Of a stretch of 12,294 nucleotides of DNA, positions 6,021 through 12,294 are shown piece by piece. The stretch is taken from the NCBI GenBank assembly GCA_905198755.1, contig CAJKDR010000020.1, forward strand, positions 1 through 12,294, given 5' to 3'. The position numbers and the translations under genes were made by a program. The notes beneath the pieces are model-generated. The model was not told where the DNA came from. It saw nothing but the letters and a program-made list of their open reading frames with translations, and searched no databases. The DNA comes from an uncultured Clostridiaceae bacterium. Its GTDB lineage: Bacteria; Bacillota; Clostridia; TANB77; CAG-508. Each line of letters opens with the position of its first letter. Positions within the stretch are counted from its first letter, which is position 1.

Positions 6021-7598
6021 ATGAAAGGTTTTTTAAAATGGTTTAAAAATGGAGCAAAAATGAAGAGATGGATGTTTATAATATTATTTGGAATGATTTT
6101 AGCATGCACAGGAATTTCAAAGATATTTGCTTCAAAAGCTATATCTTTTGGAGGAGTTGCTAAAGTTATAGCCTTATTTGTGTCAGGTTTTACATTAATA
6201 ATTGTTGGACTTATATATGCACAAAAAAGAGTATTAGAGATATTAATTGAAGATACAGATTATAGAATGGATAAAGGTTCTAAGGAAAGAAATGTTAAAT
6301 CATTAATATTTAATAAAAAGGTTTATCATGAAGGACCAAACATTGTTGTAATTGGTGGTGGTTCAGGATTAAACACAGTACTTAAGGGACTAAAAAAATA
6401 CACAAGTAACATAACAGCAATAGCAACAGTATCAGCTTATGGAAAAGAACAAACTGAATCTAGAAAAAAATTAGAGTTATTACCAATAGATGATATAAAG
6501 GATAGTATAATTTCACTTGCAAATGATGAAGAAAATATGGAACAAATACTTAATACAGAATTAAAGGCAAGAAGTTTAAAAGGACTAACTTTTGGGGATA
6601 TATTCTTTGCAACAATGAAAGAACAATTTGGAAATTTCTCAGAAGCAGTTGAAAAAAGTAGAAATGTATTAAACATAGTAGGAAGAGTTTTACCAGTAAC
6701 TCTTGATGAAATGAAAATTTGTGCAGAACTAAATGATGGAACAGTAATAGAAGAAAAGGATAAAATAGCAGAAACAGTTTTTGATAAGGTAGCTAAAATA
6801 GAAAGAATATATATAAATCCAACAAATTGTTCGCCAGCTCCAGGAGTATTAGAGGCAATAAAAGAGGCTGATGCAATAATAATAGGACCAGGAAGTTTAT
6901 ATACAAATGTAATTCCAAACTTATTAGTAAAAAATGTTTCAAAAGCAATTAAAGAATCAAATGCAATAAAAATCTATGTAAGTAACATAATGACAGAACC
7001 AGGACAAACAGATAACTATTCACTTTCAGAGCATATAAAAGCAATAATAGATCATGCTGGAAAAGGAATAATTGATTATTGTATTTATGATTCAGGAGAA
7101 ATAATACCAGAATTTATAAAACTATATAATAAAAAAGGTGCAGATGTTGTTGAACAAGATATACAAAAATCAAAAGAATTAGGTGTTAAATTACTAGAAA
7201 AAGATCTTTCTCAAATAGTTGATGATAATATAAGACACAATACTGAAGCAGTGGCAGAATCTGTTATAGAACTTGTATGTGATGATTTAAGATTTAAAGA
7301 TAAACAAAATGACCCTAAATATGTAATGTTAAATACAAAATTAAGAGAAGAAAAGAAAGAAATAAAGAGAAAGAAAAAAGAAGAAAAATTAGCAAAGAAA
7401 CCAGAAAAGAAACAAGCTAAAAAAGATAGACATAACGAAAGAAAAACAACGAGTAAATTTAATGCAAAATACAAAGAAAGAATTCAATCAATACAAGAAA
7501 GTGATTTTAGAAAAGAAGAAAACAGAAAAAGACTAGAACAAGAACAAGAAGAAAAAGAAAAAGCAGAATTTTTAAAACAAATAAAAAAAGAAAAATAG
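6021..7598 (+). CDS. yvcK: YvcK/CofD-like gluconeogenesis factor, membrane-anchored divergent form
   Basis: A 525-aa protein with three parts. Residues 17-35 and 43-66 are two hydrophobic helices, so it is probably membrane-anchored. Residues 105-425 form the YvcK/CofD domain: NIVVIGGGSGLNTVLKGL (107-124), GRVLPVTLDEMKICAELNDG (221-240), GPGSLYTNVIPNLLV (289-303), TEPGQTDNY (325-333). Residues 440-525 are a very charged Lys/Glu/Arg tail, probably helical or disordered. YvcK in Bacillus is needed for growth on gluconeogenic carbon and for cell shape and PBP1 placement, and it binds UDP-sugars. The oddity is position 136-150: classical members read TVADDGGSSGRLR, but here it is TVSAYGKEQTESRKK, so the acidic and glycine signature is gone; the GHSLGN motif is also altered (GLTFGD). 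Strong AAAAGGAG precedes the start. It is 52 bases after murB, where only a poor promoter match is visible, so co-transcription is likely. The gene ends in TAG. Confidence 0.85.
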   Translation: MKGFLKWFKNGAKMKRWMFIILFGMILACTGISKIFASKAISFGGVAKVIALFVSGFTLIIVGLIYAQKRVLEILIEDTDYRMDKGSKERNVKSLIFNKKVYHEGPNIVVIGGGSGLNTVLKGLKKYTSNITAIATVSAYGKEQTESRKKLELLPIDDIKDSIISLANDEENMEQILNTELKARSLKGLTFGDIFFATMKEQFGNFSEAVEKSRNVLNIVGRVLPVTLDEMKICAELNDGTVIEEKDKIAETVFDKVAKIERIYINPTNCSPAPGVLEAIKEADAIIIGPGSLYTNVIPNLLVKNVSKAIKESNAIKIYVSNIMTEPGQTDNYSLSEHIKAIIDHAGKGIIDYCIYDSGEIIPEFIKLYNKKGADVVEQDIQKSKELGVKLLEKDLSQIVDDNIRHNTEAVAESVIELVCDDLRFKDKQNDPKYVMLNTKLREEKKEIKRKKKEEKLAKKPEKKQAKKDRHNERKTTSKFNAKYKERIQSIQESDFRKEENRKRLEQEQEEKEKAEFLKQIKKEK

Positions 7599-7607
7599 GA
7601 GATACAA

Positions 7608-9647
7608 ATGAAATATAATAAAAAGTACATGAATTTAGAAGAAGGTTTAAAAAGAGAATGGTTAATAACAAATGGTTTAGGAGGATATAGTAGTTCTACA
7701 ATTATTGGTTGTAATACTAGAAAATATCATGGATTATTAGTTGCACCATTAACACCACCAGCAAGGAGATTTTTGATTTTATCTAAAATAGATGAAGCAA
7801 TAAATATAAATGGAGAAAATATACCACTATATACTAACATGTGCAAGAATTATATTTCGGAAGGATATAAAAGTTTAGAGAGTTTTGAAAAAGACTATTT
7901 TCCAATATTTACATATAAAATAAAAGATATATCTATAAAAAAAGTAATATGTATGGAATATGGAAAAAATACAGTATGCGTATATTATAAAATAAAAAAT
8001 GGAAATTCTGAATCAAAGCTAACATTAGCGCCAATAGTTAACTTTAGAGATTTTCATTCTATGAATACTAATCACGAATATAAATTAAATCAAACTAATA
8101 ATGGAAATAAACTTAAAATAGTAATAGATGAAAACAATGAAACACCAGTATATATATACTTGACTGACGGAAAGTATATAAAACACGAAAATGATTCTTT
8201 TAAAAATATGTACTATATTGAAGAAGAAAAAAGAGGATTTTATCCAGAAGAAGATTTAAGTGTGCCAGGAAGATATGAAGTAGAACTAAAAGCGAACGAA
8301 GAAAAAGAACTTTATTTTGTTTGTTCTTTAGAAGAAAATATCGAACAAATAGATGTAAAAGAAGTTATAAATAATGAGATAGTTAGAATAAACGAATTGA
8401 TAATAAAATCAAAATTAATAGATATAAAAAAAGAAACAGATTCAAAAGAAGATAAAGAATATAGAGAATTTATTAAAAACTATATTATTGCAACAGATAA
8501 TTTTATTGTAAATAGACCAAGATTTAATTTGCATACAATAATAGCAGGATACCCATGGTTTTTAGATTGGGGAAGAGACTCAATGATAGCTTTTGAAGGA
8601 CTGTTATTAATAACTAAAAGATTTGATATTGCAAGAGAAGTTCTATTAACATTTGTAAGAGATATAAAATATGGATTAGTGCCAAATGGATATTCTGGAT
8701 TTGATAATAGACCATTATATAATAGTGTGGATGCATCTTTATTATTATTTGAACAAGTAGAAAAATACTTAAAATATACAAATGATGATAAATTTATAAA
8801 GGAAAATATATACGAAAAATTAAAAGATGTTATAGAAGCATACAGTGGAAGAATAGATATAGATGATAATAATATTTATTTAGATAAAGATAATCTAATT
8901 TCATCAGGAACAGAGGAAACACAAAATACATGGATGGATGCTAAATATTTAAACACTCCAGCAACACCAAGAAACGGAAAAGTGGTTGAAGTTAATGCTT
9001 TATGGTATAATGCTTTAAAGATAATGGAAGAACTATCAAATAGATATGAAGGAAAAGAAAAATCAGCAGTATATAAAAAAATGGCAGAGTTAACCAAAGA
9101 ATCTTTTGGTAAAGAATTTTACAATAAAAAAAGAAAAGCACTATATGATGTAGTTGGAGACTCAAAAATAAGGCCTAATCAATTATTTGCATTGAGCTTA
9201 ACATATCCTGTTATTGATTGTAGTTCAGATATTGCATCAGAAATGTTAGAAACAGTTACAAAAAAATTATTAAATAATTACGGATTAAAAACACTTGCAA
9301 AAGGAGAAAAAGGATATATAGAAGTATATGAAGGAAATGGCTTTAAAAGAGATATGAGCTATCATCAAGGAATAACATGGCCATGGCTTTTGGGACTTTA
9401 CTATGATGCATTAAAAAATGTTATGCAATTTCAAAAAAATAAAGCTAATAGAAAAGCATATGAAGAAAAACTTGAACAATTTATAGAAAAAACAACACAA
9501 ACATTTACAAAAGCGATTGATAACGATGCAGTAATAGGAAGTATATCAGAACTATATGATTCAAAGAAACCATATTTACCTAAAGGTGCACCAGCACAAG
9601 CTTGGAGTGTGGCAGAAGTGTATAGAATTATATTAAAAGGAAAATAA
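7608..9647 (+). CDS. Glycogen debranching enzyme, bacterial/archaeal type (amylo-alpha-1,6-glucosidase, GH133)
   Basis: A 679-aa cytoplasmic enzyme expected to hydrolyse alpha-1,6 branch points of glycogen or limit dextrins. The N-terminal domain has EWLITNGLGGYSSST (17-31), NTRKYHGLLVAP (36-47) and a beta-rich region up to about 285. The C-terminal (alpha/alpha)6 barrel has IIAGYPWFLDWGRDSMIAFEG (311-331), VPNGYSGFDNRPLYNSVDASL (358-378), TWMDA (441-445), VEVNALWYNAL (460-470), IRPNQLFALSLTYP (521-534) and SYHQGITWPWLLG (584-596). These are signatures of the GDE family. It begins nine bases after yvcK, with AGGAG overlapping the yvcK stop, and ends two bases before holA, so the genes are surely co-transcribed. 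No glgB, glgP or glgA is nearby, so its link to glycogen metabolism rests on the family. The specific activity has not been distinguished from related GH133 enzymes. Confidence 0.93.
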   Translation: MKYNKKYMNLEEGLKREWLITNGLGGYSSSTIIGCNTRKYHGLLVAPLTPPARRFLILSKIDEAININGENIPLYTNMCKNYISEGYKSLESFEKDYFPIFTYKIKDISIKKVICMEYGKNTVCVYYKIKNGNSESKLTLAPIVNFRDFHSMNTNHEYKLNQTNNGNKLKIVIDENNETPVYIYLTDGKYIKHENDSFKNMYYIEEEKRGFYPEEDLSVPGRYEVELKANEEKELYFVCSLEENIEQIDVKEVINNEIVRINELIIKSKLIDIKKETDSKEDKEYREFIKNYIIATDNFIVNRPRFNLHTIIAGYPWFLDWGRDSMIAFEGLLLITKRFDIAREVLLTFVRDIKYGLVPNGYSGFDNRPLYNSVDASLLLFEQVEKYLKYTNDDKFIKENIYEKLKDVIEAYSGRIDIDDNNIYLDKDNLISSGTEETQNTWMDAKYLNTPATPRNGKVVEVNALWYNALKIMEELSNRYEGKEKSAVYKKMAELTKESFGKEFYNKKRKALYDVVGDSKIRPNQLFALSLTYPVIDCSSDIASEMLETVTKKLLNNYGLKTLAKGEKGYIEVYEGNGFKRDMSYHQGITWPWLLGLYYDALKNVMQFQKNKANRKAYEEKLEQFIEKTTQTFTKAIDNDAVIGSISELYDSKKPYLPKGAPAQAWSVAEVYRIILKGK

Positions 9648-9649
9648 AA

Positions 9650-10669
9650 ATGACAATTCAAGAATTAGAAAAAGAATTAAAAGAAGGAAAATTAAATAGC
9701 ATATATTTGTTATATGGAGAAGAAAGATTTCTTTTAGAATCAGATGTAAAAAAAATTAAAAAACTATTTGGAGAAATGATTTTAGGAATAAATTATATAC
9801 AAATAGATGAAACTAATGCTGATGAACTAATTTCAGACTTAGAAACACCAGCTTTTGGATATGAAAAGAAATTATTAATAGTAAAAAACTCAGGATTATT
9901 CAAAAAAGAAGGTAAACGTAAGAATGTAAAATTATCAGAATTAAAAGAAAAAGTTTCTGATTATTTTAAAACAAATCTTGAAGACATAAAAACATATAAC
10001 ATAGTGCTTTTTATAGAAGAAGAAATAGAGAAAAATTCATTGTATAAGTTAGTTGATAAAGAAGGAATTGTTTGCGAGTTTGAAAAACAAAAACTTCCAT
10101 CACTAGTAAAGAGACTAAAATCAATATTTAATGCATATAAGGTAAATATAGATGATACAACAATCAAATATTTAATTGAAGAATGTGGAACTGGAATGCA
10201 AGAATTGATAAATGAATCAAGAAAACTTATAGAATATGCAGGAGAAAATGGAACAGTAACTAAAAGCGATATTGACTTATTATGTATAAAACAAATAGAA
10301 GCAGTTATATTTACATTAACAGATTCATTAGGAAAAAAAGACATAAAATCGGCATTAGAAACATTAAAAAATCTTTTGTATAATAAAGAGCCAATACAAA
10401 AAATTTTAATAACATTATATAATCATTTCAAAAAATTATATTTAACAAAAATAGCATTAGAAGAAAATATGAATATTGCAGAAGCATTAAACTTTAAACC
10501 AAATCAAATGTTTTTAGCAGGAAAATATAAAACACAAGCATCATATTTTACAAAAGAAGAATTAAAGCAAATAATAGAAGAATTAATAAATCTTGATAGA
10601 AATTCAAAAATAGGATTAATAGATATAAATATAGGTTTAGAATCAATACTATCTAAATACTGTAGTTAA
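9650..10669 (+). CDS. holA: DNA polymerase III delta subunit (clamp loader)
   Basis: A 339-aa protein, typical for HolA, the clamp-loader subunit that opens the beta sliding clamp. Seen: NSIYLLYGEERFLLESDVKKI (16-36), the degenerate AAA+-like start without a working Walker A; the clamp-contact region TPAFGYEKKLLIVKN (66-80); a middle domain with LPSLVKRLKSIFNAY (149-163); and a helical C-terminal collar domain containing KEPIQKILITLYNHFKKLYL. It sits two bases after the debranching gene with an AAAGGA site in that gene's last codons, and is closed by a strong terminator. In many Clostridia holA lies just upstream of rpsT and gpr. Here gpr follows without rpsT, since the gap is too short for it. 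Confidence 0.95.
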   Translation: MTIQELEKELKEGKLNSIYLLYGEERFLLESDVKKIKKLFGEMILGINYIQIDETNADELISDLETPAFGYEKKLLIVKNSGLFKKEGKRKNVKLSELKEKVSDYFKTNLEDIKTYNIVLFIEEEIEKNSLYKLVDKEGIVCEFEKQKLPSLVKRLKSIFNAYKVNIDDTTIKYLIEECGTGMQELINESRKLIEYAGENGTVTKSDIDLLCIKQIEAVIFTLTDSLGKKDIKSALETLKNLLYNKEPIQKILITLYNHFKKLYLTKIALEENMNIAEALNFKPNQMFLAGKYKTQASYFTKEELKQIIEELINLDRNSKIGLIDINIGLESILSKYCS

Positions 10670-10673
10670 AAAT

Positions 10674-10706
10674 AGCATATCAATTACAACTGATATGCTG
10701 TTTTTT
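10674..10706 (+). terminator. Rho-independent terminator after holA
   Basis: AGCATATCA at 10674-10682 pairs perfectly with TGATATGCT at 10691-10699 (9 bp) around an 8-base loop, followed after one G by six T (10701-10706). It starts four bases after the holA stop and closes the murB-yvcK-debranching-holA unit. Confidence 0.88.
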
Positions 10707-10725
10707 ATACCTCCTTTTTTAGTAT

Positions 10726-10747
10726 AACTTTTTATTTATAAAAAGTT
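10726..10747. repeat. AT-rich perfect inverted repeat
   Basis: AACTTTTTA (10726-10734) and TAAAAAGTT (10739-10747) form a 9-bp hairpin with a 4-base loop between the holA terminator and gpr. There is no good T run after it, so a terminator is doubtful. In such AT-rich DNA it may be chance or part of an operator. Confidence 0.35.
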
Positions 10748-10770
10748 TACCTTTTTGGGTAGAGTTCATA

Positions 10771-10800
10771 TGTAGGGGCGGACGACCCTGTCCGACTGCA
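10771..10800. repeat. GC-rich intergenic palindromic repeat
   Basis: A short GC-rich island (GTAGGGGCGGACGACCCTG and following bases) stands out sharply from AT-rich surroundings. Its core CGGAC (10779-10783) is mirrored by GTCCG (10790-10794). Elements beginning GTAGGGGCGG and holding a small palindrome are scattered between genes in many gut Firmicutes (recalled, not searched). Only one copy is in this window, so membership in a repeat family is inferred. Confidence 0.5.
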
Positions 10801-10824
10801 TAAATTTTACATTGCCTTTAAAAA

Positions 10825-10854
10825 TGAATATAAAAAAATAAAATGTAAATAATA
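10825..10854 (+). promoter_or_regulatory. Possible forespore (sigma-G/F type) promoter for gpr
   Basis: TGAATA at 10825-10830 and AATAATA at 10848-10854, spaced by 17 bp, resemble the sigma-G pattern TGAATA and CATnnTA, fitting the known forespore expression of gpr. The region is very AT-rich. The predicted start of transcription falls almost on the ribosome binding site AGGGTGA (10860-10866), so this is weak. Confidence 0.3.
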
Positions 10855-10870
10855 CCCATAGGGTGATTTT

Positions 10871-11686
10871 ATGTATAATTTTAGAACAGATTTAGCTGAT
10901 GAAAGAACAGATATTTATAAGAAAAATAATGTCTTAGAAAATATTGATGGTATAGAAACAAATATAAGAGAAGAAGGAAATATAAAAATAACAGAAGTCA
11001 AAATAACAAATGAGAATGGTGAAAATGCAATAGGAAAACCAATAGGAAACTATATAACAATAGATATAAAAAAATTAAAATTAGCGACAGATGAAGAAAT
11101 TGAAAGCTATGGTAATGTTTTATCAAAAGAACTAAAAAAACTAATAGATAAACATGTTCAAAAACAAGATGAAATATTAGTAGTTGGCTTAGGAAATATA
11201 TATGTAACGCCAGATTCTTTAGGACCAAAAGTTATAAATGAAATAGATGTTACAAGACATATATTAAATTATATGCCAGAAGTCCTAGAAGAAGGAACAA
11301 GAAGTGTAAGTGCAATATCTCCAGGAGTTCTAGGAACAACAGGAATAGAAACATTAGAAATAATAACAGGAATTGTGCAAAACATACATCCAAAATTGAT
11401 AATAGTAATAGATGCGTTAGCCTCTAGAAGTATAGAAAGAATAAGTTCATCAATACAGTTGTCAGATACAGGAATAGTTCCAGGAGCAGGAGTAGGAAAT
11501 ACAAGAAAAGAATTATCACAAAGAACATTAAATATACCAGTAATAGCACTAGGAATACCAACAGTTGTAGAAAGTGCAGTATTAGTGAATGATTGCTTGA
11601 ATATATTTATAGAAAAATTACAGCAAGAAGCAAAATCAAATGATTATTTAAATCAAATGAAAGAACAAGATAATTATGAAGAAGAA
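10871..11686 (+). CDS. gpr: Spore germination protease GPR, 3'-truncated at the chimeric join
   Basis: GPR degrades small acid-soluble proteins bound to spore DNA at germination. It is made as a zymogen in the forespore and is an atypical aspartic protease (family A25). Seen: the N-terminal RTDLADE motif (5-11), LVVGLGNIYVTPDSLGPKV (103-121), SAISPGVLGTTGIET (147-161), VIDALASRSIERISSSIQLSD (179-199) and GIVPGAGVGNTRKELS (201-216). Asp115 and Asp181 are 66 residues apart, matching the spacing of the two catalytic Asp known in Bacillus (127 and 193). The native sequence is credible to about residue 270 (NQMKEQDNYEEE). The final 50 or so residues expected of clostridial GPR are missing, and the frame continues into transporter sequence. 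The start is chosen by AGGGTGA at 10860 and the family N-terminus. gpr marks the core organism as a spore former or a descendant of one. Confidence 0.9.
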
Positions 11687-11692
11687 GGAAAC
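11678..11692. other. Right chimeric junction, Clostridia-like to Bacteroides-like DNA
   Basis: Upstream codons are A-rich and belong to GPR. Downstream from GCG GTA CCG the codon use and composition change abruptly to Bacteroides-like, and the protein becomes a membrane transporter. The GAA-rich stretch between fits both sides and may be microhomology. The reading frame stays open across the join, giving an artificial GPR-transporter fusion frame from 10871 to the window end. Confidence 0.8.
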
Positions 11693-12294
11693 GCGGTACC
11701 GCAAACAGAAGAAAAGAAAATGAGTTTCCTGCAGTGTTTCAGCTATAAACAGACTTGGGCATTTGCCATTGGTAAATTTATGACTGACGGTGTATGGTGG
11801 TTCTTCCTTTTCTGGACTCCTTCCTATCTGAACACGCAGTTCGGTATCAAAACTTCCGATGGCTTGGGTATAGCTTTGATTTTCACATTGTATGCTATTA
11901 CAATGCTCTCAATTTACGGCGGAAAACTACCTACTATCATTATCAAGAAAACAGGTCTGAATCCTTATGCGGCACGTATGCGCGCCATGTTAATTTTTGC
12001 TTTCTTCCCTCTGTTGGTATTGCTGGCACAGCCTTTGGGCACTATCTCTCCCTGGTTTCCGGTTATATTGATCGGTATCGGTGGTGCAGCTCACCAGTCA
12101 TGGTCGGCTAATATCTTCTCTACCGTAGGCGATATGTTCCCGAAAACCGCTATTGCAACGGTTACCGGTATCGGTGGCATGGCAGGTGGCATAGGTTGTA
12201 TGGTACTTCAATACGTTGCCGGCGAACTTTTCGTTTATGCCGGAGAAACCAATATGGCATTTATGGGCTTTGAAGGAAAACCTGCCGGATATTT
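11690..12294 (+). CDS. MFS transporter, hexuronate/galactonate-type (ACS family), both ends missing
   Basis: The open frame continues to the window edge and encodes the central loop and C-terminal half of a 12-helix major-facilitator permease. Seen: the cytoplasmic linker NAVPQTEEKKMSF, then helix 7 with TWAFAIGKFMTDGVWWFFLFW, PSYLNTQFGI, four further hydrophobic spans, and the signature AAHQSWSANIFSTVGDMFPK followed by TGIGGMAGGIGCM. These match the ExuT/DgoT-like anion:cation symporters that import sugar acids such as hexuronates; the substrate here is inferred only. The N-terminal six helices are lost at the join, and the last helix or two lie beyond the window. Composition matches the left flank, so both may come from the same Bacteroides genome, perhaps a uronate or pectin locus, but adjacency is not shown. 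Confidence 0.88.

Noticed and set aside
9961..10344. 127-codon minus-strand frame inside holA
   Set aside because: It is antisense to a well-supported holA, with shadow-like composition and no start context.
10707..10722. Minus-strand AAAGGAGGT resembling a ribosome binding site
   Set aside because: No start codon with an open frame follows at a suitable distance; it runs directly into the holA terminator hairpin.
2145..11692. Genomic island or integrative element inserted at ssrA
   Set aside because: tmRNA genes are common integration targets, but such islands attach at the 3' end and leave an intact gene. Here the 3' end is intact, the 5' part is missing, and there is no integrase, duplicated 3' end or other mobility gene.
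11693..11702. GCGGTACCGC palindrome holding a KpnI site at the join, possible cloning scar
   Set aside because: The bases read as natural codons of the transporter linker, and no vector or adapter sequence is beside them. No similar site exists at the left join.
11794..12111. 105-codon plus-strand frame in the right flank
   Set aside because: It lies in another frame of the transporter. The transporter frame has clear family motifs through the whole stretch.
1..12294. CRISPR arrays, insertion sequences, rRNA or complete tRNA genes
   Set aside because: No regularly spaced repeats, transposase motifs, or rRNA or complete tRNA folds were seen. The only tRNA-like structure is the 3' end of the tmRNA.

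Overview
The window is best read as a chimeric contig: an AT-rich Clostridia-like segment of about 9.5 kb (roughly 2178-11686) joined at both ends to Bacteroides-like DNA of clearly higher GC. No mobile-element gene, terminal repeat or target duplication was found at either join. Both joins cut through genes on both sides, so an assembly, library or binning artefact is more likely than natural transfer. The composition contrast was judged by eye, not computed.

Left flank (1-about 2170, minus strand): the periplasmic sensor part of a Bacteroides hybrid two-component regulator, with 14 propeller blades and the start of a Y_Y_Y domain. It runs off the window edge. Right flank (about 11690-12294, plus strand): the C-terminal half of a major-facilitator sugar-acid transporter resembling the hexuronate/galactonate (ACS) family, cut at both ends.

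The core begins with the 3' three quarters of a tmRNA gene (ssrA): tag frame, stop hairpin, three consecutive pseudoknots and the T-arm/acceptor ending in CCA, followed by a terminator. A vegetative-type promoter then drives cpsC-cpsD-cpsB, the bacterial tyrosine-kinase module (membrane activator, BY-kinase, PHP-type phosphatase), closed by a terminator. A second promoter precedes murB (TTG start), yvcK, a GH133 glycogen debranching enzyme and holA. These four are tightly packed on one strand, probably one transcript, and end at a strong terminator. After a short intergenic region with a GC-rich palindromic repeat comes gpr, the germination protease. It loses its C-terminus at the right join and continues in frame into the transporter.

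The core organism is probably an anaerobic, low-GC gut Clostridia member with a sporulation ancestry. The evidence is gpr, the holA-gpr neighbourhood, A-rich codon use, strong AGGAG ribosome binding sites and TAA as the usual stop. Functionally the core covers trans-translation rescue, control of surface polysaccharide assembly, peptidoglycan precursor synthesis (MurB), its metabolic coordination (YvcK), glycogen breakdown, clamp loading (HolA) and spore germination.

I did not find a convincing undescribed system. The points most worth checking are the divergent YvcK lacking the usual DDGGSSG signature, the BY-kinase with a long tail beyond its tyrosine cluster, the placement of a debranching enzyme between yvcK and holA, and the two junctions.
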